NCBI RefSeq assembly: GCF_040543805.1
Contig: NZ_JBEUMS010000001.1
Span: 558,001-622,000, forward strand
Reading direction: 5' to 3'
Source: Arcicella rosea
Lineage (GTDB): Bacteria > Bacteroidota > Bacteroidia > Cytophagales > Spirosomataceae
Length of the DNA: 64,000 nt
The notes below the pieces were generated by a model. That model had not been told where the DNA came from. It saw only the letters and a program-made list of their open reading frames with translations, and did no database searches. This document shows, piece after piece, positions 18,607 to 27,350 of the stretch; the stretch's first letter is position 1, and each line of letters starts with the position of its first letter. The translations under genes and the position numbers were made by a program.

Positions 18607-19536
18607 TCAATCTCTATCTTTATCCATACAAATATCCAAACTTTTCTTATTCGCCATATCCTTTGTGTTTTCAGAAAAATCATTCATCTGTGGATAATCA
18701 TATTGAGCCGTAAAGTTCTCAGGCGTATTTTTAGATTGAGCTTCTGATTTCGCTATTTCACTTTTATTAGACTCATTAGCTTTTTGCCTATCAGTCATAT
18801 CTTTCGTGTTTTCAGAAAAGTCCTTTGCCTTTGGCAATTCATATTTAGCCATGAAGCTCTCAGGCGTATTTTTAGATTGTGGTTCTTCTTTTGTTGTTTC
18901 GCTCATATTCGGTTCATTGTCTTTTTCCTGCGCAGTTACTTTTTTTGCATTTTCAGCAAAGCCTTTATCCTTCGGCAAATCATCTTGACTCACATGCTCT
19001 TTGTCTGAACTTTTAGTTTGAGTATCTGATTTTGTCGCTTGGTTTTTATCAGGTTCAGTTACAACTGCATCTTTCTTTTTATCAAATGAATATCTTTCGT
19101 AATATATGCTTTCAATACGTTCGAACGGCTCACCATTTTGCTTTTGACCATCCTTTTCTATACCAGTCTTATACTTATTATCACTCAACTGATAATCGAC
19201 AACTTCTTTAACTTTTTTTGCGTTATCGGGGTCTATATTTTCAAGTCCTTCATCTAACCTTTTCAAGAAATCGTCTTTTATCTGTGCTTTTTCTTTATTC
19301 CATCCAGCAATCTTACTGTCATTGCTTTGTGAAATATCTGGGTTTCTACCGTATTGTGGACTTCCATAAAAAGGGGGGCGATAGGCAGATTGTGGACCCC
19401 TATCAGGTCTGGTATTATTAATTTGAGTGTCGATGGCTTCTATTTTTGTTCTTGCCTCTTTGAGAGGTTCTTCAAGATGGCTTAACTCTTCAGGTAAGAT
19501 TGTCTTTTCTTCATCTTCAGTTTTCATACTCCCCAA
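18607..19536 (-). CDS. Hypothetical hydrophilic repeat protein
   Basis: 309 residues, strongly charged and low complexity, with no signal peptide or transmembrane segment. The C-terminal 120 residues contain three imperfect repeats of about 37 residues built around F-[AS]-E-N-[AT]-K-x-[MV]-T and S-K-N-T-P-E-[SN]-F, which are also visible as DNA repeats at about 18650-18990. The N-terminal 50 residues look helical. Such proteins occur beside mobilization genes in Bacteroidota elements, but I do not recognise the family. Confidence 0.5.
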   Translation of the reverse strand: MGSMKTEDEEKTILPEELSHLEEPLKEARTKIEAIDTQINNTRPDRGPQSAYRPPFYGSPQYGRNPDISQSNDSKIAGWNKEKAQIKDDFLKRLDEGLENIDPDNAKKVKEVVDYQLSDNKYKTGIEKDGQKQNGEPFERIESIYYERYSFDKKKDAVVTEPDKNQATKSDTQTKSSDKEHVSQDDLPKDKGFAENAKKVTAQEKDNEPNMSETTKEEPQSKNTPESFMAKYELPKAKDFSENTKDMTDRQKANESNKSEIAKSEAQSKNTPENFTAQYDYPQMNDFSENTKDMANKKSLDICMDKDRD

Positions 19537-19709
19537 TTTTATTGATTAATAATAGAACACATTAAATATAAGAAAAAATATATTTCTATAAACCAAAACT
19601 AAAGTATTAAATATTCTAAAAGCTAAACAGCAATTTTTCAATCAAACACATTAAGATTAATGATTAAAACAGATATTCTAAATTCAAGCTTATTATATTA
19701 TAAGCTTCT

Positions 19710-19757
19710 AAAAGAAATAGGCTGTCACCAAATACAATTGGACAGCCTACTTCTTTT
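19710..19757. terminator. Strong hairpin downstream of the metal-binding protein gene
   Basis: A 17-bp stem (about AAAAGAAATAGGCTGTC with one G-T pair) with A/T tails on both sides. A second AT-rich palindrome is next to it at 19686-19707. It terminates the minus-strand gene 19817-20131 and can block transcription from the left. Confidence 0.7.
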
Positions 19758-19816
19758 AACCTTGCTTTTTTTGCTAGTATTTGAACAAAGAAGGTTTATT
19801 CGTTAATACTAAATCG

Positions 19817-20131
19817 TTACATTTTAGTTTTTTTCTCAATCAAATCCATGCCACATTTCGAGCATTTTCCAAGTTTATTACTCATTACATCTGGATGCAT
19901 GGTACAAGTATAAATTTGCTTTTCATCTTTTTTCTTCTCGGACAATGCCATGCCACATTTTGAACATTTGTCTCCATTTTTCCCTTTAATATCTGGATGC
20001 ATAGAGCACACATAGCTTATTTTTGTTTCTGTTTTGGATTTCTTATTGGTATTGGGCTCTTGTCCAAAAGAATTAATTATTGAGATGCTCACAAAGAGCA
20101 TAAAAACAGCGATAAATTTGTTGCTTTTCAT
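19817..20131 (-). CDS. Secreted protein with two heavy-metal-binding domains
   Basis: 104 residues. The signal peptide (about 1-23) ends in SFG. Two copies of the short heavy-metal-binding domain follow: YVCSMHPDIKGK...CSKCGM (about 39-61) and YTCTMHPDVMSN...CSKCGM (about 72-95). Each offers a Cys-x-Met-His plus CxxC ligand set seen in CusB-type adaptors and P-ATPases. Probably a periplasmic copper or other metal-binding accessory of the neighbouring efflux genes. It may be an outer-membrane or soluble protein; there is no lipobox. Confidence 0.75.
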   Translation of the reverse strand: MKSNKFIAVFMLFVSISIINSFGQEPNTNKKSKTETKISYVCSMHPDIKGKNGDKCSKCGMALSEKKKDEKQIYTCTMHPDVMSNKLGKCSKCGMDLIEKKTKM

Positions 20132-20206
20132 TTTATCTTAATACCTAACCCCAAGGAAGTTTTTTAGTATGCTTAAAATCATTTCTGGGGTTGTACTTGA
20201 AATGAT

Positions 20207-20665
20207 TTATGCAAGATTATTTTTTTTGCTATGTGTTTTCATGTCCATTTTATTGGTAAAACAATGTAAAGAGCAGGCTACGCCTTTATAACTGTCATGT
20301 ACATTCCCAATTTTTTTCCCCTTAGCATCTAATATATCACAGGTTACACCATCGACGTCGTTTACAGAGAAGACAACCAAGCCGTTTGCATCATAATACG
20401 TTTTCCCATCTTTCCCCATTTTTCCTAGATTCTTTCCATTGACATCCAACAAAGAACCATTTGTATTTACGAAAGCTATTTTCTGACCATTAGAGTCTTT
20501 TATAAGACCTTCTCTGGTGACAGACCCTATTTTCGTGCCTTCCAAATAAACATCACCCTTTGAATCAATGATATGACCTTTGAAGTCAGAACGAGGTTTT
20601 TGACCAAATGAGTTCTGTGTAAAAAAGCTCATTAATATAATGAGTACAATTGCTAATTTTTGCAT
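20207..20665 (-). CDS. Secreted beta-flower repeat protein
   Basis: 152 residues with a signal peptide (about 1-21). There are five short repeats of about 18-20 residues with the pattern D-x-x-G-x-x-[IVL]-x-x-x-G-K-x-[IVL]-G, matching the 5-fold beta-flower type of protein. A C-terminal extension contains CSLHCFTNKMDMKTHSKK, with cysteines and histidines that could bind metal. Likely periplasmic; function unknown. It belongs to the metal block by position. The 322 bases upstream (20666-20987) are AT-rich with no gene and no convincing promoter. Confidence 0.6.
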   Translation of the reverse strand: MQKLAIVLIILMSFFTQNSFGQKPRSDFKGHIIDSKGDVYLEGTKIGSVTREGLIKDSNGQKIAFVNTNGSLLDVNGKNLGKMGKDGKTYYDANGLVVFSVNDVDGVTCDILDAKGKKIGNVHDSYKGVACSLHCFTNKMDMKTHSKKNNLA

Positions 20666-20987
20666 TGTTTTGATAATTTAAATGTGAAAATTATACTTTA
20701 CAGGAATTGAACTCTCAAGAAGATTTATTTATACTAACTGTTATCATACAAAGCCTGTACTTACAAAAAGCACTTGCATTACCATTAGAAAACAAAATAT
20801 ACGAATTAGCTTCTTTTTCATCTCTCCTATTTATTATAATGTAAAATAACATTTGAAAAGACAATTCTACATCATACATTTTTCGCTCATTATTATATAA
20901 TTTTCTGTTTAAATATTTAAATATAAATACACTACAAAACCTGTGATTCCTTCAATGCCATTCAATGTAATAATATAACTAAGACTT

Positions 20988-22214
20988 TTAAAAATAACTA
21001 GAAATCCCTAATTGTATTACACCCATCTTAGCTGGTGGATTACCTAATAAATCCCATTGTTTTTGGAAACGATAATTGAATCGGATGACGGTTGATGGAA
21101 TAGGTCGCCAACTAACAGCGGGCATAATTGAGAATACTTCATCATAAATTTTATCTCCTGTTTCAGTAAATGTGCCCATATTCCAATCAACTCGCTCGAT
21201 ACGACAAGCGATACTAAAAGAAGAATTCGGAAAGCCTGCTAACGGTTTTTTATAAATGGGTTGTACAATATCTACAAAGCCTCCATTTTGTTTACTGCCA
21301 TATTGTACAGCATAATTATTAGGTAAATCTACATTTACCCATGCCCATTCTGCGATAATTGATGTTTTGGTTTTTTTTATCACAGTGTTAAAATCTACTG
21401 CAAAAACATTTAGCGACTTTTTCTCTGCTAAAATAAAGCCATCATCTTCAAACTTATTATAAACTCCTCCCATGTATGAAAGTCCCAACTCTCCAATTTT
21501 ACGATTTCTAATTGCTATTTTACCTGTAAAAAGAGCTTGCCCATTGCTACTCTCTTCAAAACGGTCTTTGTTGGCTTTTGCTGCTGGCAAAGAGGTACGA
21601 CTGTTTTCATTATCAATAATGGTTTCATCAAAACCATTGGTCAAATAAGTTTCGTAGGCAAATACCCATTGCTTCGTATATTTTTTACCATAAAAACCCA
21701 TTCCCACATTGCTAAAAGTAGCAGGAAGCATTTGTGTTGCTGATATAGGTCTATCGCTAAATTCCCATTTCGGACCATCATGATTTTGGTTAAATGCTCC
21801 AATCGGATTCATGATGATACCCCCACGAAAATTAAAAAGGTTCGCAAACTGAAAATCTATGGCAGCAAATTCTATATTAATTTCCTTTGTACCATCTTCA
21901 AATTCAATCTCAGACATGAATTTTATTTTCTGATGTAGGCTCCCCCCAAAAAACAAGGTCATTCTACGCATTTGAAAAGAAAAACCTTCTCCAACACCGT
22001 CTGTAGCCCTATAATTGGTATTGAATTCTGCATATCCGCCAATCCCTAATGGAGTACGTCCAACCTGTAAAAACGGGCGGTTATAAACTGCATCAAGGTT
22101 CATTTTGGTAGAATCTGAAATCGATTTTCGTTTAAACAGTGTGGTATCAATCTGAGCAAAAATAGTTTGAGATAGTGCCACCGATAGTATCAGTAAAAGT
22201 AGTCTTTGGTTCAT
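20988..22214 (-). CDS. Outer-membrane porin
   Basis: 408 residues with signal peptide (about 1-20, ending TIFAQ). Many amphipathic strands follow and the protein ends in a typical outer-membrane barrel terminus (VIQLGISSYF). The N-terminal motif LGIGGYAEFNTNYRAT and the strand pattern resemble phosphate-selective porin O/P-like proteins. It is the third gene of an operon with a di-haem oxidoreductase and a Rieske protein (5-base gap), so it may admit the substrate or cofactor of that pair. Specificity not readable. Confidence 0.7.
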   Translation of the reverse strand: MNQRLLLLILSVALSQTIFAQIDTTLFKRKSISDSTKMNLDAVYNRPFLQVGRTPLGIGGYAEFNTNYRATDGVGEGFSFQMRRMTLFFGGSLHQKIKFMSEIEFEDGTKEINIEFAAIDFQFANLFNFRGGIIMNPIGAFNQNHDGPKWEFSDRPISATQMLPATFSNVGMGFYGKKYTKQWVFAYETYLTNGFDETIIDNENSRTSLPAAKANKDRFEESSNGQALFTGKIAIRNRKIGELGLSYMGGVYNKFEDDGFILAEKKSLNVFAVDFNTVIKKTKTSIIAEWAWVNVDLPNNYAVQYGSKQNGGFVDIVQPIYKKPLAGFPNSSFSIACRIERVDWNMGTFTETGDKIYDEVFSIMPAVSWRPIPSTVIRFNYRFQKQWDLLGNPPAKMGVIQLGISSYF

Positions 22215-22219
22215 TCTTG

Positions 22220-22666
22220 TTAGGCTAAAGTGATATAAATATATTCCTCGTCTGTTTTCACATTAAATGTTCGCAAAGCCTTTTCAGCAGGACCTTGTGT
22301 TACTTTTCCTTTGTTATCAAATTCACTTCCGTGACCTTCACAAACCAAATAATTGCCATGTGGTTGTACTTCATTGCCTTGGTGCGTACACTCTAAATAG
22401 ATAGCTGAGTATTGGTCTTCTCCCAAACGAAAAAGGGCAATTGGAAATCCTAATTTCTCATATTTTGCCACGATTACATTTCTCATATTTTGCTTTCCAT
22501 CTTTCTTTACTTCGATAAACTCGCTTTTTTTAACTAGTAAGTTGTTTTGTTTCAAACCTATTTGCTTAGCATAGTATGCTGAACTACAACCCTGTAAAGC
22601 TAGCGTTATAGCAGTCCCCCCGATGCAAGTCAGACAACCTGTACGAATAAAATCACGTCTTTTCAT
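22220..22666 (-). CDS. Rieske 2Fe-2S protein, exported
   Basis: 148 residues. The N-terminus MKRRDFIRTGCLTCIGGTAI looks like a Tat-type or lipoprotein signal, with Cys11 or Cys14 as possible lipidation sites. The Rieske cluster ligands are C-T-H (about 93-95) and C-E-G-H (about 109-112). It probably transfers electrons in the periplasm to or from the di-haem protein encoded 1 base upstream. Such short single-domain Rieske proteins occur beside quinol-linked cytochrome complexes. Confidence 0.85.
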   Translation of the reverse strand: MKRRDFIRTGCLTCIGGTAITLALQGCSSAYYAKQIGLKQNNLLVKKSEFIEVKKDGKQNMRNVIVAKYEKLGFPIALFRLGEDQYSAIYLECTHQGNEVQPHGNYLVCEGHGSEFDNKGKVTQGPAEKALRTFNVKTDEEYIYITLA

Positions 22667-22667
22667 G

Positions 22668-23861
22668 TTAAAGGCTTTCTAAAAATGTTATTAATGCTTG
22701 TTTTTCTTTAGTACTCAATTCACTGTATTGCAGACGGCTTTTTTGAGCCTCACCTCCATGTAAAATAATTGCTTCATTAATGCTTTTGGCACGCCCATCG
22801 TGTAATAAATAGATTTTGCCTCCTTGGGAGTCTTTTGATAATCCTAGACCCCAGAGTGGGGTCGTTCGCCATTCGTAAGTCTTAGCAGACCCTTCTGTGT
22901 AATTATCATCTAAAGCTTTACCCATGTCGTGCATAAGTAAATCAGTATAAGCAGCAAATGTTTTATTACTTAATCCTTTTATGGTAGAACTACCTGTCTT
23001 CATTATTGGTGTATGACAGTTACCACATTGAATTTTGATAAATAATGTTTTCCCTTCTTTCACCTCAACTATTTCAGCATTCCGTTGAATTGGTGCTTTT
23101 AGTGTGTGTAGGTAATGTACCAAATCGGCTATTTCTGCATTACTTACTTCGGGGTCAAGCTCCTCGCCACTATATGTATCTTTGGGTAAATATGTACTAA
23201 CTACGCCCATATCTTGATTATAAGCATTCACTGTTTGGTTGAATAAGTCATACGCTCCTGCCTTTCTTCCAAAACGACCAATATATTTACCATTTTTAGT
23301 AATTGCATTGGCTTTGGGAGTTACAAAGTCCGCTAACGTAATCCAGTTAGGAACACCAGAAATACCATCATTATTTTTATCCTCTGGGTCAGCCAAAGCC
23401 AAAATATCTACATCAGGAACAGCCTCTAAAAACCCTAGACCTGTATTTGAAGGAGCAATAAACGTAGCTTGGGAAACTCCAGAAGGAATATTTTCAGGAG
23501 TAAAACCAGAAATGGCTCGATGTTGCAACTGAGGACCGCCTTGTGTCAAAAAATGATTCCCCGTTTCATCCGTTTGTCCAAAACGAATTAAGCTTGTGGC
23601 TGGATGTCCTTTTCCATCGCCTGCATGACAACTAATACAAGAGTTTGAAACAAACAAAGGACCCAAGCCTGTATTGGCTGTAAAAACCTTTGTAAAAGCT
23701 ATATCTCCACGAAGGAATTTAGCCGTTTCAGTAGTGGACAATTCTTCAATTGTTCCGTCTAAAACTATATTTTCATCGGGAGAGTCAGGAAGTAATTTTT
23801 CACAAGCAGTTACGAAAAAAAAGATAAGCATTACTATCAAAAAGGTACAATTTGCTTTCAT
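22668..23861 (-). CDS. Di-haem c-type oxidoreductase (DHOR/thiol oxidoreductase family)
   Basis: 397 residues with a lipoprotein signal (VTACEKL). Two haem-c motifs are present: CISCH at about residue 75 and CGNCH at about 277. The overall pattern (GRFGRKAGAYDLFNQ, LHDGRAKSINEAIILHGGEA) is typical of the di-haem oxidoreductase family, often found with imelysin or metal-uptake genes. It heads the operon with the Rieske protein and porin, downstream of a DtxR-like palindrome. A periplasmic redox role linked to metal handling is likely, but the reaction is unknown. Confidence 0.8.
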   Translation of the reverse strand: MKANCTFLIVMLIFFFVTACEKLLPDSPDENIVLDGTIEELSTTETAKFLRGDIAFTKVFTANTGLGPLFVSNSCISCHAGDGKGHPATSLIRFGQTDETGNHFLTQGGPQLQHRAISGFTPENIPSGVSQATFIAPSNTGLGFLEAVPDVDILALADPEDKNNDGISGVPNWITLADFVTPKANAITKNGKYIGRFGRKAGAYDLFNQTVNAYNQDMGVVSTYLPKDTYSGEELDPEVSNAEIADLVHYLHTLKAPIQRNAEIVEVKEGKTLFIKIQCGNCHTPIMKTGSSTIKGLSNKTFAAYTDLLMHDMGKALDDNYTEGSAKTYEWRTTPLWGLGLSKDSQGGKIYLLHDGRAKSINEAIILHGGEAQKSRLQYSELSTKEKQALITFLESL

Positions 23862-23892
23862 AGCTCTATGATTAAATATTAGAAATACAAAT

Positions 23893-23924
23893 ATATAATA
23901 TTTAGACTAATCTAAATATTATAT
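23893..23924. promoter_or_regulatory. 32-bp operator-like palindrome, DtxR-box-like core
   Basis: Two 14-base arms around CTAA. The core TTTAGACTAATCTAAA resembles the TTAGG..CCTAA boxes of DtxR/MntR-type metal repressors. It lies 32 bases upstream of the di-haem gene, where it could overlap the promoter. Confidence 0.5.
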
Positions 23925-23970
23925 TAGCCATATTGTTTTGATTATTTTTGAGTTATTTTAAAAATAAAAA

Positions 23971-23999
23971 TGGGTTACTCAAATACTCTGAGTAACCCA
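23971..23999 (-). terminator. Terminator of the metal efflux operon
   Basis: TGGGTTACTC pairs perfectly with GAGTAACCCA. On the minus strand it is followed by a TTTTTATTTTT run, just after the P-ATPase gene. Confidence 0.85.
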
Positions 24000-24028
24000 C
24001 TTTTATTTATCGTGACTATCAAAAATAC

Positions 24029-26083
24029 TTAAAACTTCATATTCTGAATTCTAACAGCATTTAGAATAGCTAATAAAGCTACACCTACATCTGCAAAAAT
24101 CGCTTCCCACATATTGGCTAACCCTCCAGCACCTAATATTAACACAATGGCTTTTACAGTAAAAGCAAGAGCGATGTTTTGCCAAACTATCTTTTTGGTT
24201 TGTTTACCAATATTGATTGCCATCGGTATTTTTGAAGGTTTATCATCTTGAATAACAACATCAGCCGTTTCAATAGTAGCATCGCTTCCTAAACCACCCA
24301 TAGCAATACCCACATCACTCAAAGCTACTACGGGAGCATCATTTACCCCATCGCCAATAAAACACACTGTTTCATGATTAGCTTTTATTGCTTTGACCTT
24401 GTTTACTTTATCTTCTGGTAATAAATCTCCAAAAGCATTCGTAATGCCCAATTTATCTGCAACGAATTTCACGACGTTACTTTTATCCCCACTGAGCATC
24501 GTGGTTTTTACACCTAATGCTTTTAGTTGATTGATGGTTTCCTGTGCATCTTTCTTAATGCTGTCGGCAATGGTTAAATAACCCACAAATTTTTTATCGT
24601 AAGCAATCGCAATCAACGTATAAACAATTGAAGTGGGGTCAATATCATACGCAATTGAATAAGTATCCATCAATTTGAAATTACCAACTAACAACTCTTT
24701 GCCATTTTTTTCGGCTTTAAGTCCCTGTCCAGCAATTTCCTCAATATTTTTCAATTCGATACTGTTGTCTACATTTCCCACAAAGTCATGAATGGCAGTA
24801 GCTACTGGATGTGTACTCTGACTTTCCAAAGTATTTACCATTTGCAGTATTTCATCTTTATTAACATCTGGCTTAATGACTACTTCCTGTACCTTAAAAA
24901 TACCTTCGGTCATTGTACCCGTTTTATCCATTACTACGTTCTGAATATTAGCGATGATGTCCAGAAAATTACTTCCTTTAAAGAGAATACCATGTTTACT
25001 GGCAGCACCAATCCCTCCGAAATAACCTAAAGGGATACTAATAACCAATGCACACGGACAAGAAATCACCAAGAATATTAAAGCACGATACAACCATTGA
25101 CTAAATACATAGTCATCAATAAAAAAGTAGGGCAACAAACAAATAGCAATTGCTAAAAACACGACAATTGGCGTATAGATTTTAGCAAACTTTCTAATGA
25201 ATAACTCTGTTGGTGCTTTTTGTGCAGTGGCATTTTGAACCAACTCCAAAATTTTCGAAAGTTTACTATCCTTATATGCTGTCGTAATTTTTACTTGTGA
25301 AACAGTATTCAAGTTTATCATTCCTGCTAATACAATTTCTCCTTTGGTTTTGGTATCTGGTTTACTCTCTCCAGTAAGTGCCGCCGTGTTAAAAGAGGCT
25401 GTGTCTGAAAGTAATTCGCCATCTAAACCTAATTTCTCTCCCGCTTTCAATTGAATAATGTCACCAATATTAGCAGAGGCTGCCTTAATCGTTTTCGCCT
25501 GATTGTTTTGCAAGATAGTTACTTCATCAGGTCGCTGGTCAAGTAGTGATTTAATGTTAGCTTTTGCACGTTTTACCGCTAACGTCTGAAATACTTCGCC
25601 TACAGAATAAAATAACATTACCGCAACTCCTTCAGGATATTCACCAATAGCGAATGCTCCAAGTGTTGCAATACTCATCAACAAAAACTCTGAAAATATT
25701 TCACCTTTACTCATACTTTCCACTGCTTCTTTTAATACAGGAAAACCAACTGGCAAATAGGCTACACCATACCAAACAATGCGTAGCCATCCAGTGAACC
25801 AAGATTGTGCGAAATAATTGTCTATCAGAATAGCAATTAGTAATAAAAATAAGCTAATTGTCGCAGGGAGAAACATTTGAAAAATGCTTACACTTACATT
25901 AGTGTGATCGTGTCCATCATCGTCAGAATGCTCATCTTGATGTCCATCATCGTCGTTGCTAGCACAACAATTGTCTTTGGGGGCTTTATTTTTTAAAGAG
26001 AGATTTGCCATTTTATTTATTTTTTCCTCTTGTGTACAACAAAGTTGCTTTCCATCTTTGTCATAAATATGTTTATGTTCCAT
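24029..26083 (-). CDS. Heavy-metal P1B-type ATPase (Zn/Cd-type)
   Basis: 684 residues. The N-terminus has cysteine pairs (CC at 14-15 and 38-39) and an Asp/His-rich stretch (about 43-60) instead of a standard HMA domain. The transmembrane metal site is SCPCAL (341-343 CPC), the phosphorylation site is Asp385 in DKTGTMTEG, and GDGVNDAP is present. These fit the P1B-2 group (ZntA/CadA-like) exporting Zn, Cd or Pb. It is the last gene of an efflux operon (gap of 14 bases from the CzcB gene), probably controlled by the MerR-type protein at 33313. Confidence 0.85.
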   Translation of the reverse strand: MEHKHIYDKDGKQLCCTQEEKINKMANLSLKNKAPKDNCCASNDDDGHQDEHSDDDGHDHTNVSVSIFQMFLPATISLFLLLIAILIDNYFAQSWFTGWLRIVWYGVAYLPVGFPVLKEAVESMSKGEIFSEFLLMSIATLGAFAIGEYPEGVAVMLFYSVGEVFQTLAVKRAKANIKSLLDQRPDEVTILQNNQAKTIKAASANIGDIIQLKAGEKLGLDGELLSDTASFNTAALTGESKPDTKTKGEIVLAGMINLNTVSQVKITTAYKDSKLSKILELVQNATAQKAPTELFIRKFAKIYTPIVVFLAIAICLLPYFFIDDYVFSQWLYRALIFLVISCPCALVISIPLGYFGGIGAASKHGILFKGSNFLDIIANIQNVVMDKTGTMTEGIFKVQEVVIKPDVNKDEILQMVNTLESQSTHPVATAIHDFVGNVDNSIELKNIEEIAGQGLKAEKNGKELLVGNFKLMDTYSIAYDIDPTSIVYTLIAIAYDKKFVGYLTIADSIKKDAQETINQLKALGVKTTMLSGDKSNVVKFVADKLGITNAFGDLLPEDKVNKVKAIKANHETVCFIGDGVNDAPVVALSDVGIAMGGLGSDATIETADVVIQDDKPSKIPMAINIGKQTKKIVWQNIALAFTVKAIVLILGAGGLANMWEAIFADVGVALLAILNAVRIQNMKF

Positions 26084-26097
26084 GTTGTTAGCTTAAG

Positions 26098-27339
26098 TTA
26101 ATGTGCATGTTCATCGTCGCCTTCAGCATTGGCTATGGATGATTGTAAATAATATGAACCCTTTATAACAATTTTTGCTCCAACAGCTATGCCTTGTAGA
26201 GGAGTAACCTGAACAAAACCTAATTGTGTCGTTCCTGTTTTTACTTCTATTCGTTTGAAATGTACACCTTCATCATGGCTCTGTTTATTGACTTGCTCTT
26301 TGCCTGTTTCTTCATGTTGTTCTTGAATAAAAATAAATTCTTTTCCTTCTGCCTTGATAACCGCATCAATAGGAAGCGTATTTACATCGTTTTTGCCGAT
26401 ATCAATTAGTGCACTTACATACATACCGGATATTAAACCTGCTTTACTATTGTTAATATCGGCATGAACAGCCACTGATTTTGTTTCATTTTGGAAGGCT
26501 TGACCAATACTAAAAATCTTTCCTAAAATTTCTTGATTTCCTTGGTTGGTAAGTACAAAACGAACGTCCTGTCCAATTTTTATTCTAAAAAGGTCTTTTT
26601 CATACACCAATAAATCTACGTGCATTTTTGAATTATCAACGATTGAAAACAAAGAGGTATTAGGAGAAACACTGCTACCAATTTTTACATCTACAGCCGT
26701 AATATAACCAGAAATAGGTGCTGTAATGGCAATCGTGGCAACATTTTCTTTACCACTAAGGGCAATTGTTTGCTCCAGAATCTGGATTTGATGTGCTAAA
26801 TTTTCGACTTTACTTTTGATAGCTTCAAAATCGGCACTCGTTTTTTGAAAGGTCTTTTTTGCCGTTACGTTTTCATCGCTTAATTCTTTTTGGCGAAGAA
26901 AATCTAGGCTTAAATAGCCCATTGAGGCTTTAGCTTGTTGCAATTCATCCATCAATTTTGCTTTTTGCAAACGAAGATTATTAAATTCAACACTTTGAAA
27001 TGTAGCTAGGCTTTGCCCTTTCTTTACATACTGTCCCTCAATAACGGCAATAGATTTAATGATACCTGCCATAAAAACAGATACCTCTGCTTGATTTTGG
27101 GGTGGAAGCTTCGTATAACCATTGGCTATGATTACCTCACTTAGATTTTTTCTCTCGAAATTGCCAAAAACAATTTGTGATGCTTTCACCTGAGCAGGAG
27201 TAAGTTCTACCGTACCTTTTTCATCTTCATGATGTTCTACTGTTTCTGTGGTTTCAGCACTTTTTTTACATGACAAAACAGTCATGATTAAAAGAAACAC
27301 CGTAATATATTTTGCTATGCTATGATGATTGAATTTCAT
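26098..27339 (-). CDS. RND efflux periplasmic adaptor (CzcB/CusB-like)
   Basis: 413 residues with a lipoprotein signal (LSCKKSAE, lipid on Cys24). The biotinyl-lipoyl-like halves flank a coiled-coil hairpin (about 125-195), followed by beta-barrel and membrane-proximal domains. The C-terminus is His-rich (GDDEHAH), and there is another His/Glu stretch around residue 345 (QEQHEETGKEQ), suited to metal binding. It should couple the inner-membrane pump to the TolC-like domain encoded 12 bases upstream. Confidence 0.85.
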   Translation of the reverse strand: MKFNHHSIAKYITVFLLIMTVLSCKKSAETTETVEHHEDEKGTVELTPAQVKASQIVFGNFERKNLSEVIIANGYTKLPPQNQAEVSVFMAGIIKSIAVIEGQYVKKGQSLATFQSVEFNNLRLQKAKLMDELQQAKASMGYLSLDFLRQKELSDENVTAKKTFQKTSADFEAIKSKVENLAHQIQILEQTIALSGKENVATIAITAPISGYITAVDVKIGSSVSPNTSLFSIVDNSKMHVDLLVYEKDLFRIKIGQDVRFVLTNQGNQEILGKIFSIGQAFQNETKSVAVHADINNSKAGLISGMYVSALIDIGKNDVNTLPIDAVIKAEGKEFIFIQEQHEETGKEQVNKQSHDEGVHFKRIEVKTGTTQLGFVQVTPLQGIAVGAKIVIKGSYYLQSSIANAEGDDEHAH

Positions 27340-27350
27340 TTTTCAAAAAT

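Noticed and set aside
18650..18990. CRISPR-like repeats
   Set aside because: The repeats are in frame within a coding gene, imperfect and lack spacers of regular length.
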